A stretch of DNA of 64,000 nucleotides from the NCBI RefSeq assembly GCF_040869045.1, contig NC_090324.1, positions 56,325,346-56,389,345 on the forward strand. Direction: 5' to 3'. This stretch comes from Eurosta solidaginis (Eukaryota > Arthropoda > Insecta > Diptera > Tephritidae). Position 1 is the stretch's first letter. Each line of letters begins with the position of its first letter. This document shows, piece after piece, positions 45,831-55,505 of this stretch. Below the pieces are notes generated by a model. It was not told where the DNA came from and ran no database searches. It worked only from the letters and a program-made list of their open reading frames with translations. The translations under genes were made by a program, and so were the position numbers.

Positions 45831-48040
45831 GCTACATGCTAAGTGATTTAGTAGAAAGTGTAAACAAAGCAGCGCAACATCGTCAGAGCAAAAAGTCTGG
45901 TACTCGTTTAAAGAAAGTTGTACAGTTAAGCGCGGAAAGTTTGGGAGCACATTTTTGTACACTGTTAAATCAAAAAGTAGTGTATCTAGTCTCAACTTTG
46001 CCCTGCCTCTCATTTCTGTTGAAGAATTGAATTGTGACATTGCTGTTAATGAAGTGACGGAAGCACTAAAACGAACTAAAGATAATAAAGCACCGGGGCC
46101 GTACGGTATACCTGCGGAATTCTATAAACATGCACCCTAACTTTATAGAACAGCTTGCCTTTTGCTTTAATAGTATGTATAGCTCCGGGTCGGTTTCTTC
46201 GATCTTTCAGATCGCCATTATATTCCCACTTTTTAAAAATTGAGATATAAATGACCCTAATAATTACAGAGGCATTTCTTTCAACAATGCGATTGCAAAA
46301 ATATTTACTTTCATTTTGTACGAAAGGCTATCGGCTTGGGTGGAGAAATTTCCATGCAGGATTTAGAAGGGGATATTCTACAATTGATCACATTTTCAGT
46401 TTGACAAGCGTATTTCAGTATTACATTTCAAAAAAGAAAGAGCTCGATGCCTTGTTCGTTGACTTTAAGCCGCTTTTGACTCTATAATGCGGAAGGCGCT
46501 GTTCTTCGAATTAAGTAATATAGGTCTTTCTACAAAAATGCTTTGATATACTAAGTAGTCTCTACAAAAGTAACGTGGCAAGAGTGTGGGAGGGGAGCAC
46601 AATTTCAGAATGGTTTCCAACAGAAGAGGGTTTTAAGCAAGGCTGCCTACTTAGTCCATTACTGTTTGCTCTCTTCCTGGATGATTTGATGAATCACTTA
46701 CCAAATGGCATTACGTTTGGGGGTATCCATATAAAGACACTTATGTACGCCGATGATAAAATAATCTTAGCTGAAACCCCTAAACAACTACAGAGAATGG
46801 TCGACAAACTGTGGGAGTACTGTAGTGACTGAGGTCTTACAATAAATACAAATAAAAGAAATGTACTTATTTTCAGGCGGTCAAAAGGAAGGTATTGTAG
46901 AGATGAAAATTGACATTTGTTTGGACAAGAGTTAGAGAAGGTTAAGCAATACAAATATCTAGGAGTACTTGTTACGCAAAATATATCTTTCCACAATCGT
47001 TTGGCGGGTAAACTTAAATCAGCAAAATTGGCTATAAACAGCACCTAGAGAACATTTTTGGGTAAAAAATTCATTCCTCTTAGTCATGAATACAAACTAT
47101 TCGAAGCAGCGGTGCGTTCGGTATTAGGGTAAGCCTCAGAAGTGTGGGGGCTTGATTCTTACAATGAAGTAGAAAAGTTGCTTAGATACTTCATGAAGGG
47201 GCTGCTCAGATTTCCACGTAATACACCGAATTATGTGATTCATCTAGAATCTGGGCGCATTTCAATTATATATCGAGGGTTATGGAAATGGGTAATAATC
47301 GTTTCCCAAAGAAAATCGTAATGCACTTGCTTGAAACACGGTCCCAATGTTTCCAAAAATGGGATGCACTTTCCAACGAGTTCGAAGAACCATGGCACCG
47401 CAATATTCTATCTAAGATTGGCACGGAGAGAAGGAACAAATTTCTATTTAGAGGTCGAGGTAGCGTAGAAAGACGAAGCTACCCGGCCTCAAACATAATC
47501 TCTGTGAGCGTAATTATATTAGAGATGATTTTAGCGTAGCTACGCTCAGTATATTGTTACGGTAAGAGGAGAACTACTAAAACTAAATTACGAAATTTTC
47601 GTTATGCATCCAGATAGGCCCTGTCCAATTTGCAACTCAAGAAATGAAGAAAATATTTAACACTTTCTAGGTAGTTGTGCAGTGCTTAAGGAATATAGAA
47701 TTTTACTCCTTAAATAAAGTGTATTAACACACCAAGAGGTTACTGAATGATTAAATGGGAAAAACTGGATCACGTTGTACCATTACGTATAATCAGCGTT
47801 GAAATATAGAAAGTAGATTTTAGATGAACCATTTTAAAAGTTATAATTAAGAAACAGTTTATTATTAAATAATTTAGAAACAGTTTGTAATAAATATAAT
47901 GTTAAGAGATGAAAATTAAACATGTTGAAACTGACGGCACTAAGCCAAACTTGAGTGTAAAAAAGTAATATTTAAATAGTAATCATTATTCTATTGTAAA
48001 TTTAAAACAAATAAACAACTACTACTGCTACTACTACAAA
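45831..48040 (+). mobile_element. LINE K: 5'-truncated, decayed non-LTR retrotransposon
   Basis: RT motifs occur across several frames: VTEALKRTKDNKAPGPYGIP (GPDG changed to GPYG), NDPNNYRGIS, WFPTEEGFKQGCLLSPLLFA, LMYADDKIILAE (intact ADD), KVKQYKYLGVL. A cysteine motif CPICNSRNEENI...HFLGSC lies near 47610-47680. The element ends with a CTACTACTAC-type tail (about 48017-48040). It lacks endonuclease and ORF1 and carries many stops. It is inserted at the end of the M pol. Clade not assigned. Confidence 0.7.
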
Positions 48041-48264
48041 AGTAAAATACAATAATAAAGAGAAACAATATGTAATGTAAAAAAGTGAACTCCAACTCAA
48101 GCACATCTCTTTGACACAAATATACTGCACAAAAAAAAATGACAAAACCAAAACCACTTATCTATATGTAAACATTTAAAATACAAAAGCATTTGAAAAT
48201 TTGACATAAATTTAATTGTAATAGAATACTTCTACAAGCAGATCTATTCTTTAAAAGTTGGTGG
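48041..48264. other. A/T-rich stretch without a recognised feature
   Basis: About 220 bp between the LINE K tail and the candidate LTR. No open frame or repeat stands out. It could be 3' UTR of element M. Confidence 0.4.
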
Positions 48265-48619
48265 TGTAACACACATATATACATATACATTGCATGCATC
48301 TAAGACGGTTCACACGCCACAGTGCATTTGACACTTTGGTTGCGTCGTTAGTATGAATGTGTTTATAATAAAAGCAACGCAAACATATTTACGTTCCCAC
48401 AGAAAGACACGTGCGTTACTTGAGCTGCCCTTAGTAAATACGCCGCTATCATTTACTATGTACATACTTTTTGGTCGCTCATGCAATGTATATGTACGTA
48501 TGTTTAGTATGTAGGAACTTTAGTGAATAAGAAATTGTTTAGAATAATTTAGTATAAATAAGCCAAAACTTGTTTTAATAAAGACGATTACACTTGGTAC
48601 TGCAATACGGTACCTTACA
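48265..48619 (+). repeat. Candidate LTR (355 bp), solo or 3' LTR of element M
   Basis: Starts TGTAACACACATATATAC and ends GGTACCTTACA, giving TGTAA/TTACA inverted ends. Inside are a TATA box (TATAAATA, 48553-48560) and a polyadenylation signal (AATAAA, 48577-48582), the compact arrangement of insect LTRs. It follows the end of element M in the right orientation. No partner LTR is in the window, so the call rests on internal signals. Confidence 0.45.
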
Positions 48620-48639
48620 AACTTCTTTGAGTTTTACGT

Positions 48640-49075
48640 CAATTTATTCCAAATTTTACAATAAGTCGTCAAATATTTTGTTAGCAGTACTTGGGAGACG
48701 TCTTAATCCTGTTATCGTTTTTCTAAGAGTTCTTTCGTTATAATATCCGCAATCAATGGAGATGTTGATGATCCCATTGGCAGTCCTTTTAGCTGCGTGT
48801 ATACCACATCGTGGAATTTAAAATACATATTTTCCTGAATACAAAATTTTACAATTTCCATGAATATTTGTTTTGGTATTTTGGTGTGTTCCTTTATCTT
48901 TGACCATTTATTTAGAATTACATCTAATGCCAGCTGTATCGGTATGCTGGTAAAAAGTGAAAACACATCGAAGGAGGCAAGTTTTTCGTCGCCACAAATT
49001 AGCGTGTTATTAATCCTTTCTTTAAATTCAATTGTATTTTTAATATTATAGACTGACGACTTATTTTCCATAGTT
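48640..49075 (-). pseudogene. Penelope-like RT, inverted 5' part
   Basis: The minus strand encodes LASFDVFSLFTSIPIQLAL, an RT motif A in Penelope style, then FCIQENMYFKFHDVVYTQ, LKGLPMGSSTSPLIADI and ELLEK, RT motifs of Penelope-like elements. The frame is open 48712-49098. It runs opposite to the downstream part at 49072, which begins close to where this segment stops in the protein. The break lies just before the YVDD motif, which neither part contains. Sequence 48640-48711 is of uncertain origin. Confidence 0.75.
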
Positions 49076-49990
49076 AACGAAAACGAAGTACAGGACACAC
49101 TGAGCGCACTAAATTCGTTTTACAAACATATAAAGTTCACGATAGAGCTCGGAGAAAACGGAAAATTAGCTTATCTTGAATCAATAATCATCAGAAGTCA
49201 AAATCAATTAAAATTAAAGTGGTATAAAAAGCCAACCTCATATGGACGAATTATCACCTTCAATTCAAATCACCCCAAAACGATGATAATGAATACAGCA
49301 ATGGCCTGTATACAACGAATGCTACAAATATCTGACGAAATATACCACGAAGAGATAGACAGAAATAAGATCATTACTAAAAGACAATGATTTTCCGAAA
49401 TCTCTTATAAATTCTCTATTAAGGCGATCTTCAACAAAAACCCATCAAAATAGCTCAGAAAAAGCGAAAATATTCAAATCATTAACATATGTACCTGAAT
49501 TGTCAGAACGTGTAGCGAGATCTGATTGTTATAATAAAGAAAAAGTGAGAATAGCTCATAAAGCAATAAATGCTTTAAAGAATATATTTAATAGAACTAA
49601 ACAGAGAATTGCAACACCCGAAAAAAGTATCGTAGTTTACAAAATTCCATGTAACGGTAAAACAGATGGGCCATGTAATAGCACATATGTGAGTACAACA
49701 TGAGGAAAGTTAAAAACCAGACTGTCACAACACAAGTCTGACTACAAACAGTCCCAACTTTCAAAAAACAGCCCTTATGTCACATTGTAAAAGTACCGGG
49801 CATTCTCCTAACTTTGACCGAGCAACTATACTTGAACAAGAACAACACTACGGGAAACGTTTTTACACTGGAAATGCTTCACATAATCAACGCGCCTACA
49901 AACAGAAGAATGAACTGTAAAACGGACATAGACCACAGCGCACATTTGTACAGGCATTTGTTGGAGAACAAGCGACAACAATAGGCACAT
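49072..49990 (+). pseudogene. Penelope-like RT C-terminus, linker and GIY-YIG endonuclease
   Basis: Plus-strand IVNENEVQDTLSALNSFYKH and LKLKWYKKPTSYGR continue the Penelope RT thumb. After a decayed linker comes KSIVVYKIPCNGKTDGPC and STYVSTT, the GIY-YIG endonuclease start, then LKTRLSQHKSDYK (catalytic Arg region). Stops follow at 49701 and later. Penelope-like elements use the GIY-YIG nuclease to nick target DNA. The part is broken and lacks the RT N-terminus in this orientation. Confidence 0.75.
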
Positions 49991-50190
49991 TAGACGGATA
50001 GGATATTTATCATGTATGTGATTTTTGTTTACAAATTTTTATGTTGTACATTGTTTTATATTGTGATGTTTTTTATATTGTTAAATTGTCCTGAGGATTG
50101 TTACCGCAGTGTAACCAAAATATATTGACAAAAAAGACAAAACGTTTGTGTTTTAATTTGGAACTTGAGGCGGCAAAAAACATAGACTAA
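49991..50190 (+). other. 3' UTR of the Penelope-like element with hairpin motif
   Basis: TTGTCCTGAGGATTGTTACC then GCAGTGTAACCAAAATA contains a perfect 5-bp stem (GTTAC/GTAAC) after CTGAGGA, at about 50088-50124. A CCTGA(n)GA...hairpin...AAA signature is typical of Penelope-like 3' ends and resembles a hammerhead-ribozyme core. The right boundary is not exact. Confidence 0.5.
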
Positions 50191-50204
50191 GAACATAAAG
50201 GCCG

Positions 50205-50530
50205 CTAAATCATTAAGAATGATTTTGTTGTTGACGGTTTACTGCCTTCGTTGGAGATTGTAGGAGTTGTTGGCTTGCTAGGCTTTGCGTTACTTCTTTC
50301 GCTCTGAGTAGTCGTTGAGTGAGAGGGTGTTGTGTTTTCGTCTTCGTACGTTATTTGATTGCGGCTGGCTGAATAGTCTGTGGTTTTTGTTTTGGTTGCT
50401 GATGCGTATGTAGTAGAGTCGTGTTGATGACACTTGTAAAAAATTAGTTTTGCTGCTCTGGTATCCACTCTTTGGAGTGTTTTAATGGCTTGTAATGTTT
50501 TTGTGTGGTGAATATTGGGCAGCTTTTATG
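50205..50530 (-). pseudogene. Ser/Thr-rich ORF remnant, possibly LINE ORF1
   Basis: The minus frame reads TLQRVDTRAAKLIF and then a Ser/Thr/Lys-rich stretch (TTYASATKTKTTDYSAS). Together with the cysteine-rich stretch at 51070-51260 on the same strand, it could be the part of a LINE ORF1 after its zinc knuckles, split by the insert at 50640-50971. Weak: composition and order only. Confidence 0.3.
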
Positions 50531-51057
50531 TATGTTTGTTTAATGGTGTGTTCAGTTTATACTTATATTTAAGAATTCATGAGCTTAACACCGGCTTATA
50601 ATAATTGAATTTCAATTACTATGTTTTCTAAGAGAAACTAAAAAGAAAGAAACATTTACTGGCATATTGCGATGGACCATTTCGAAAACCGCCAACGTAA
50701 TCATCATCAGGCAATTTTATAATGTTATCAAAGGTTTCACCGGGATTCGAACCGTGAATCACATGGTGAAACTGCAGTAGCCTTTAACCACTAGGCCATC
50801 CTGCTGGTATTTGTTTTCATGCTTAATTCAGTTTTTCTCATTTCTACACTAACAACACAATTGAGACATTTTGTCTCTATATTAATTTGTGTGCCATGTA
50901 GATTTGTTTTTGTAAAGTTCTTCTTCGTTTGCGAATGAGAAGCTTTGTCAACTCGGGCTCAGTTTTACATATTTATGTATGTTTGTTTAATGGTTCATGA
51001 GCTTAACGCCGGCTTATAATAATTTAATTTCAATTATTATGTTTTCTAAGAGAAACT
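50525..51057. repeat. Direct repeats flanking a tRNA-headed insert
   Basis: TTTATGTATGTTTGTTTAAT plus TTCATGAGCTTAAC(A/G)CCG to CTAAGAGAAACT occurs at 50525-50639 and 50972-51057 in the same orientation with few differences; the left copy has an extra 29 bp. About 330 bp containing the tRNA-like unit lies between. The arrangement resembles pseudo-LTRs of Penelope-like elements or a large local duplication. Confidence 0.6.
50640..50810 (-). mobile_element. tRNA-derived SINE-like unit with a Penelope-like tail
   Basis: On the minus strand an A box (TGGCCTAGTGG, 50788-50798) and a B box (GGTTCGAATCC, 50743-50753) are 34 bp apart, as in tRNA-type RNA polymerase III promoters. The T-arm does not pair well, so it is not a functional tRNA. 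Downstream is GCCTGATGATGATTACG (50696-50712) and CGAAATGG, similar to the 3' signature of Penelope-like elements. This suggests a SINE mobilised by a Penelope-like element. Boundaries are approximate. Confidence 0.5.
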
Positions 51058-51069
51058 GAAAGCAGCTTT

Positions 51070-51260
51070 TGTTGAGTACAAAGTGTTTAGTGTCGTTCTG
51101 TTGGTCTTTTTCGCAGTTGAAGCAAACTGTTTTGTTGCTGCACTTTTCTTTTTCTTTGAGTTCATCTTTGGTATGAGCCGTGAGACCGTAGTTAATGCAA
51201 CGGTGGGAGTTTTTACAAAACTTTGCTGTGCTTCGAATTCACACAGTTGTACAATGAAGT
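51070..51260 (-). pseudogene. Cysteine-rich segment resembling LINE ORF1 zinc knuckles
   Basis: One minus frame reads KFCKNSHRCINYGLTAHTKD and then KCSNKTVCFNCEKDQ...H...C. The spacing (C, RC..., H, C, C..C, H, C) resembles the knuckle block of LINE ORF1 or Gag-like proteins, with two knuckle positions lost. + strand ORFs at 51083-51512 are its shadows. Low certainty. Confidence 0.3.
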
Positions 51261-51507
51261 GGAAGAGGAATGTAGAGCCCTATGTTAATTGATTGGTAGC
51301 CAATATTGATGCGATCGGGTAAGTTTATGGTAGAAAACGTTAGGATTATAAGGCCTGTTTCCGTTAGGGTGTCACTAGACTTCTTCATAATTTTTTTTAC
51401 TTCAATGACATTTTGTTGTTGGGGTTCGATTTTTTATTTTTTATTCTTCGCTTATTCCTCGGAGATCGTTAGAGTAAATGACACCTTTTCTAAAATGGAG
51501 CGATGTG

Positions 51508-51683
51508 TGTAAGAATACACATAGAGGTGGCAACCCATAAATGCTCTTATACGTTAGCTGCTCCTATGTATATTAATGCATGCTCTCTAGTGACTTATAT
51601 ATATGTCGACATTATAGCATGAGTTAAACTGTAAAAATCAAATGAAGTCATTCAATAAAGTAGGTACAAGTAAAGATCTTACA
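51508..51683 (+). repeat. 5' LTR of element N (176 bp)
   Basis: TGTAAGA...TCTTACA gives perfect 7-bp inverted ends. AATAAA is at 51654-51659. It is followed directly by the primer site TGGCGCTGCGGACA (51684-51697). The partner LTR is not in the window. Confidence 0.7.
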
Positions 51684-51697
51684 TGGCGCTGCGGACA
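51684..51697 (+). other. Primer-binding site of element N
   Basis: TGGCGCTGCGGACA abuts the LTR end; the TGG start is the complement of a tRNA CCA end. The tRNA is not identified. Confidence 0.6.
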
Positions 51698-51810
51698 AAT
51701 TATTGAATCGTGTTGGTGTATTGAATATAGTTAAATAAAATTTAAGGTTATACACGTGTGTGCAAAAAAAAACTTATATTTTATTCAAGGGAAAAAGGCA
51801 AAAAACTTTT

Positions 51811-52340
51811 ATGACTAATACAACCGACTACACAAAGGAGAAGGAAGTTCCAACCATGAATCCACAAAGAATGATACCATCAAATTTTCCCACGCCAATC
51901 CTGCTGGCTATAGCTGGAAACTTGGCGCACAATTGGAAAAATTTCAAGCAACATTTTTTGACATATGGAGTAGCAATTGGATTAGTGAAACTAGAAAAAG
52001 AGGCGCAAGTGACAGTATTTAAGTTATTGGTTGGAGAAGGCGGCAATGAAATATTTGAAGTTCTAAACCTCTCCGAAAGTGAGGCTAAGTCCTTGGAAAC
52101 TGTTTTAAAAATTTTTGACGAATACTGCATTCCAAAGAAAATATAATATTTGAACGCTTTGTATTTAATTCAAGAATGCAAAAAGATGGCGAATCATTTG
52201 AGCTATTTGTGAAAGACCTGAGGCATCTGGAGAAATCATGTGACTATGGTACATTGGAGGATTTTATTTTGAGAGATCGCTCAGTGATGGGTGTATTCGA
52301 CAAAAAACTGCAGGAAAAGTTGTTGGCTGATACTGGCGCT
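51811..52340 (+). pseudogene. Gag of element N
   Basis: ATG 51811 (MTNTTDYTKEK) or ATG 51856 (MNPQRMIPSNFP) starts a capsid-type domain: PILLAIAGNLAHNWKNFKQH, then VFKLLVGEGGNEIFEV, LKIFDEYCIPKK, to a TAA at 52144-52146. After a one-base shift it continues MQKDGESFELFVKDLRHLEK, LEDFILRDRSVMGV and LQEKLLAD. This is the retrotransposon Gag domain of the Mag/K02A2.6 type. It then joins integrase sequence by deletion. Confidence 0.75.
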
Positions 52341-52670
52341 GTCTGTCTGTCTGTCCCATTTGAAGGGTTTTTTGCAGATATAGCAAAGTTTTAGGGAAAA
52401 GTTATCTCGTACTCGCTGATTCGTATTCTTAATGGATTGAAGTTTTAAACATAAAAAGTAAGTCCGCTGTCGAAGTAATTTCGGCCCTTAAGCCCGTATT
52501 TGCGACTTTTGGGATACCAAAATAATTTGTTTCGGACAACAATCCTTTTAACAGCAATGCGTTTAGAAGTTTTAGCAAAGAATATGAATTCAAAGTCATC
52601 TTCTGTTCACCAAATTATACACAAAGTAGAGCTTTTGCAGAAAAGGGAGTACAGATAGCCAAAAAATCAC
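52341..52670 (+). pseudogene. Integrase core fragment of element N
   Basis: PFEGFFADIAKF then GKSYLVLADSYS (region of the first Asp), KSAVEVISALKPVFATFGIP, FVSDNNPFNSNAF (second Asp) and FCSPNYTQSRAFAEKGVQIA (Glu). A TAG at 52392-52394 and another stop interrupt. The zinc domain is missing because of the deletion. Confidence 0.7.
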
Positions 52671-53494
52671 TTAAACAAGTAAGGACGGGACTGTCTTCGG
52701 CTGTGCCGAAGACTTCGTACCTTTCATGAACGGGGCTGAACAATAATCTTATCCCATTCGTAATCTCCGAATAATCGGATGTATAAGATAAGAAATATAT
52801 AGTGAACAAATCTACATACCTAAACGATTTTTAAAATATAAAATAAACAATTAAGGACGGGACTGTCTTCGGCTGTGCCGAAAACTACATACCTTTCATG
52901 AATGGGCCTGAACAATAATCTTATCCCATTCGTAATCTCCGAATAATCGGATGTATAATATAAGAAATATATAGTGAACAAATCTATATACCTAAACGAT
53001 TTTTAAGATAAATATAAAATAAAAAATAGATAGGTACTTTGTGTGAGGGTGCAAAGTTTCAGGTTTTTTGTGGTCTGCGTGTAAAAACTATGACTACGAA
53101 TCACGTATTTCAACAATATATGACGTAAACGTAACTATTTGATGAAATTTTATGAATTTTGAAGCTTCTAACCGTAAAAAAGGGGCAAAAAAATACAGTT
53201 TATATGGGGTATATAATATATGTACCACCGATCTCTATGATTTTTTCAGACAAAAATATATGCTATATACGTAAGAATTTGGTGAAATTTGAAGCTTCTA
53301 GCTGTTAAAATGGGGCAGAAATTTCGCAAAGTTTCTTATCTGAACAATCGGTTGTATGAGATATATACTATATATACCACCGATCTCAATGATTTTTTCA
53401 GACAACAATATATACTACACACGTAAGCATTTGGTGAAATTTGAAGCTTCTAGCTGTTAAAATGGGGAAGAAATTGCGTAAAGTTTCCTATCTG
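52671..53494 (+). repeat. Element B', second B-family copy with a doubled head
   Basis: ACAAGTAAGGACGGGACTGT with the hairpin GTCTTCGGC/GCCGAAGAC starts near 52675; the same head recurs about 175 bp later (52855, hairpin slightly mutated), so the head is tandemly duplicated. Then about 152-bp core units follow to 53494, where it stops without the microsatellite or 3' module. It interrupts element N. Confidence 0.75.
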
Positions 53495-53878
53495 AATATG
53501 AACATATGTACCTTCATCGACGTCACTTTCCTAGAAGCTCTCGGTGTAGCTATTAAACTTTATAACGGATGTTTTTGTAGCGCTATGATGCCGAGCTACA
53601 CCAGAGAAACACCTTGAAACGTTAGGGAGTGACTATTCGGCCAAGGATGCTGCCCTGGAAATCATAAGCTGTCTAAGTAGATGTCATTTCGTAACTCATG
53701 GGTTAAAATCGTACAGTCCTCGGCGCATCTACATAATTAAAATTTCACAAGGACCTTGGAAAAATTCATAAAATGTAGGCAAAAATTTGCAGACGTTTGT
53801 GTTCACAACATAGATTTCAATAGTCTTCGTTAAATTAAAACGATATTTTAGAATGAAAGTCGACCGATTTTAAGTTGA
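53495..53878. other. Non-coding stretch with a hairpin
   Basis: No coding frame. CTCGGTGTAGCT (53540-53551) and AGCTACACCAGAG (53594-53606) form a 12-bp stem with one bulge and a 42-base loop. Nothing else recognised. Confidence 0.5.
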
Positions 53879-54412
53879 AACAAGTAAGGAAGGCTAAGTT
53901 CGGGGGTAACCGAACATTACATCCTCAGCAGCCAAATTACAGCTTTCAAAACTTTTAAATTACCTTCTTTTAAAAGTGGGCGATGCCACGACCATTGACC
54001 AAAATTTTACTAATTTTCTATTCTGCGTCATAAGGTCAACCCACATACCAAGTTTCATCGCTTTATCCGTCTTTAGTATTGAATTATAGCACTTTTTCGG
54101 TTTTTCGAAATTTTCGATATCGAAAAAGTGGGCGGGGTTATAGTCCGATTTCGTTCATTTTAAATAGCGGTCTGAGATGAGTGCCCAGGAACTTACATAC
54201 CAAATTTCATTAAGATACCTCAAAATTGACTCAAGTTATCGTGTTTACGGACAGACGGACAGTCGGACATGGCTAAATGAATTTCTTTTTTCGCCCAGAT
54301 CATTTTGATATATAGAAGTTTATATCTATCTCCATTAGTTTATGCCGTTACGGGGTACCGTTATGCGAACAAAATTAATATACTCTGTGAGCTCTGCTCA
54401 GCTGAGTATAAC
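53879..54412 (+). repeat. Element A', short A-family copy without the tandem core
   Basis: Head ACAAGTAAGGAAGGCTAAG with the GTTCGG/CCGAAC-type hairpin jumps directly to the GTGGGCG(A)TG modules, then CAAGTTATCGTGTTTACGG, GACAGACGGACAGTCGGACA and the CAGCTGAGTATAA end. It has both ends of the family but none of the 130-bp units, so it is an internal-deletion derivative. Confidence 0.75.
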
Positions 54413-55409
54413 ATGTTAACTGCTGTTTTCCGGCGCTATGATATAAGAGTTCATTATGGATGACCGCGTAGCTTCAGTTTTCAGACTAGTTCGACTGTCC
54501 ACTACGTTAAGGTAGTAGCACACACGGTCATTAGTTCGACTGTCTTGGAAAAGGTTTTACTTCACCACTTTGAAGGACAAAGCCTCACCTGGTAAATATG
54601 TATATGAGCCTACGTATTCACATTTGTAAAAGGAGCAGTAACGTGTAGGTGATATTTAAACTTGGTTGATAGGCTGTAATCAATGTGATTCGCTCCAAGG
54701 GACTAGTTTTGGATAGGGCCGCCAACTGTAGGAAATGTCAAACCGGGGGACTTGGGTGTTGAAGGATGAAGTGTGAAAATCAAAATTAACATCTCAGACG
54801 CTATTGTATAGTTTCGCAACTAAACAACAGATGTTTGAATGCAAGCCCAAGTGATTTTTCAAACCTTTCTCATAGGTATATATATCCCCAACTTAAATAT
54901 GAGGTAAGAATCATCTCAAAGGAGTGTTTATACCTCTAGAACCTACTAAAGGATTTTGCATCACTGATTTCGGTTATTCTTTAAGCCAATCGCAATGAAA
55001 TTTTTTTTTTAAATCGGCATCTTTTTTGGGTAATTAGATTTTTTTTAACAACTTGAGGACTATTTGAAAACATGTTCGCCTTGGGTATTTTATTTGAATT
55101 CATTGTTCATTATTAATTTTTTGCTATATGCAAAGTGAGCATATAAATTTATTATAGAAATTTTCTTTTAGTGTTTTGTTTTAATAACATAGTAAATTGG
55201 GTGATGCAAAGTCCGTGTTAAGGTGACATCGAAAGCGCCTGTTTTCTTAAATAACTTTTGAACACTTAGAAAGAGTTAAATTTCGCAATTAGTTTCTTAT
55301 AACTGGCAGTAATGCGCATTCGTTGATACCACTTCCGACCATATCCGACCAATTTTCCACATGAACAATAAATGGCCTAAACAGTATCAAACGAGTAGGA
55401 AATATAGTA
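54413..55409. other. About 1 kb without recognised features
   Basis: No open frame with family motifs on either strand, no tandem array and no LTR-like ends. It may hold the missing 3' part of BEL-1 in unrecognisable form or unique DNA. Confidence 0.5.
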
Positions 55410-55500
55410 ACGCGCCGCCGCCGCCGTGCCGAATTTTTGATATTCGGCGGCGTGCCAAAAACCACCAAAATCGGCGGCGGCGGCGTTTATCGGCTGCGTA
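55410..55500. repeat. GGC-rich inverted repeat
   Basis: A (GCC)n block at 55413-55427 followed by GTGCCGAA, a T/A spacer, TTCGGCGGCG and then a (CGG)n block at 55472-55486. The two blocks are reverse complements and can fold into a GC-rich hairpin in an otherwise A/T-rich region. Confidence 0.6.
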
Positions 55501-55505
55501 TATCT

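Larger units (their letters stand above)
51508..52670 (+). mobile_element. Element N: Mag-like gypsy element with internal deletion
   Basis: LTR (51508-51683), primer site, Gag (from 51811) and an integrase core (to 52670) lie in order, but protease, RT and RNase H are missing: Gag passes into integrase near 52340. Element B' interrupts the integrase at 52671. No 3' LTR is seen. Gag and integrase patterns fit the K02A2.6/Mag-like gypsy group. Confidence 0.7.

Noticed and set aside
49500..49703. Independent + strand gene
   Set aside because: The frame is the linker and GIY-YIG start of the Penelope-like element, not a separate gene.
50733..50809. Functional tRNA gene on the minus strand
   Set aside because: A and B boxes are good, but the T stem and acceptor stem do not pair. 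It fits a SINE head or tRNA pseudogene better.
54413..55409. Host exon or hidden LTR
   Set aside because: No splice-framed coding pattern, no paired repeat and no poly(A)/TATA arrangement could be supported.
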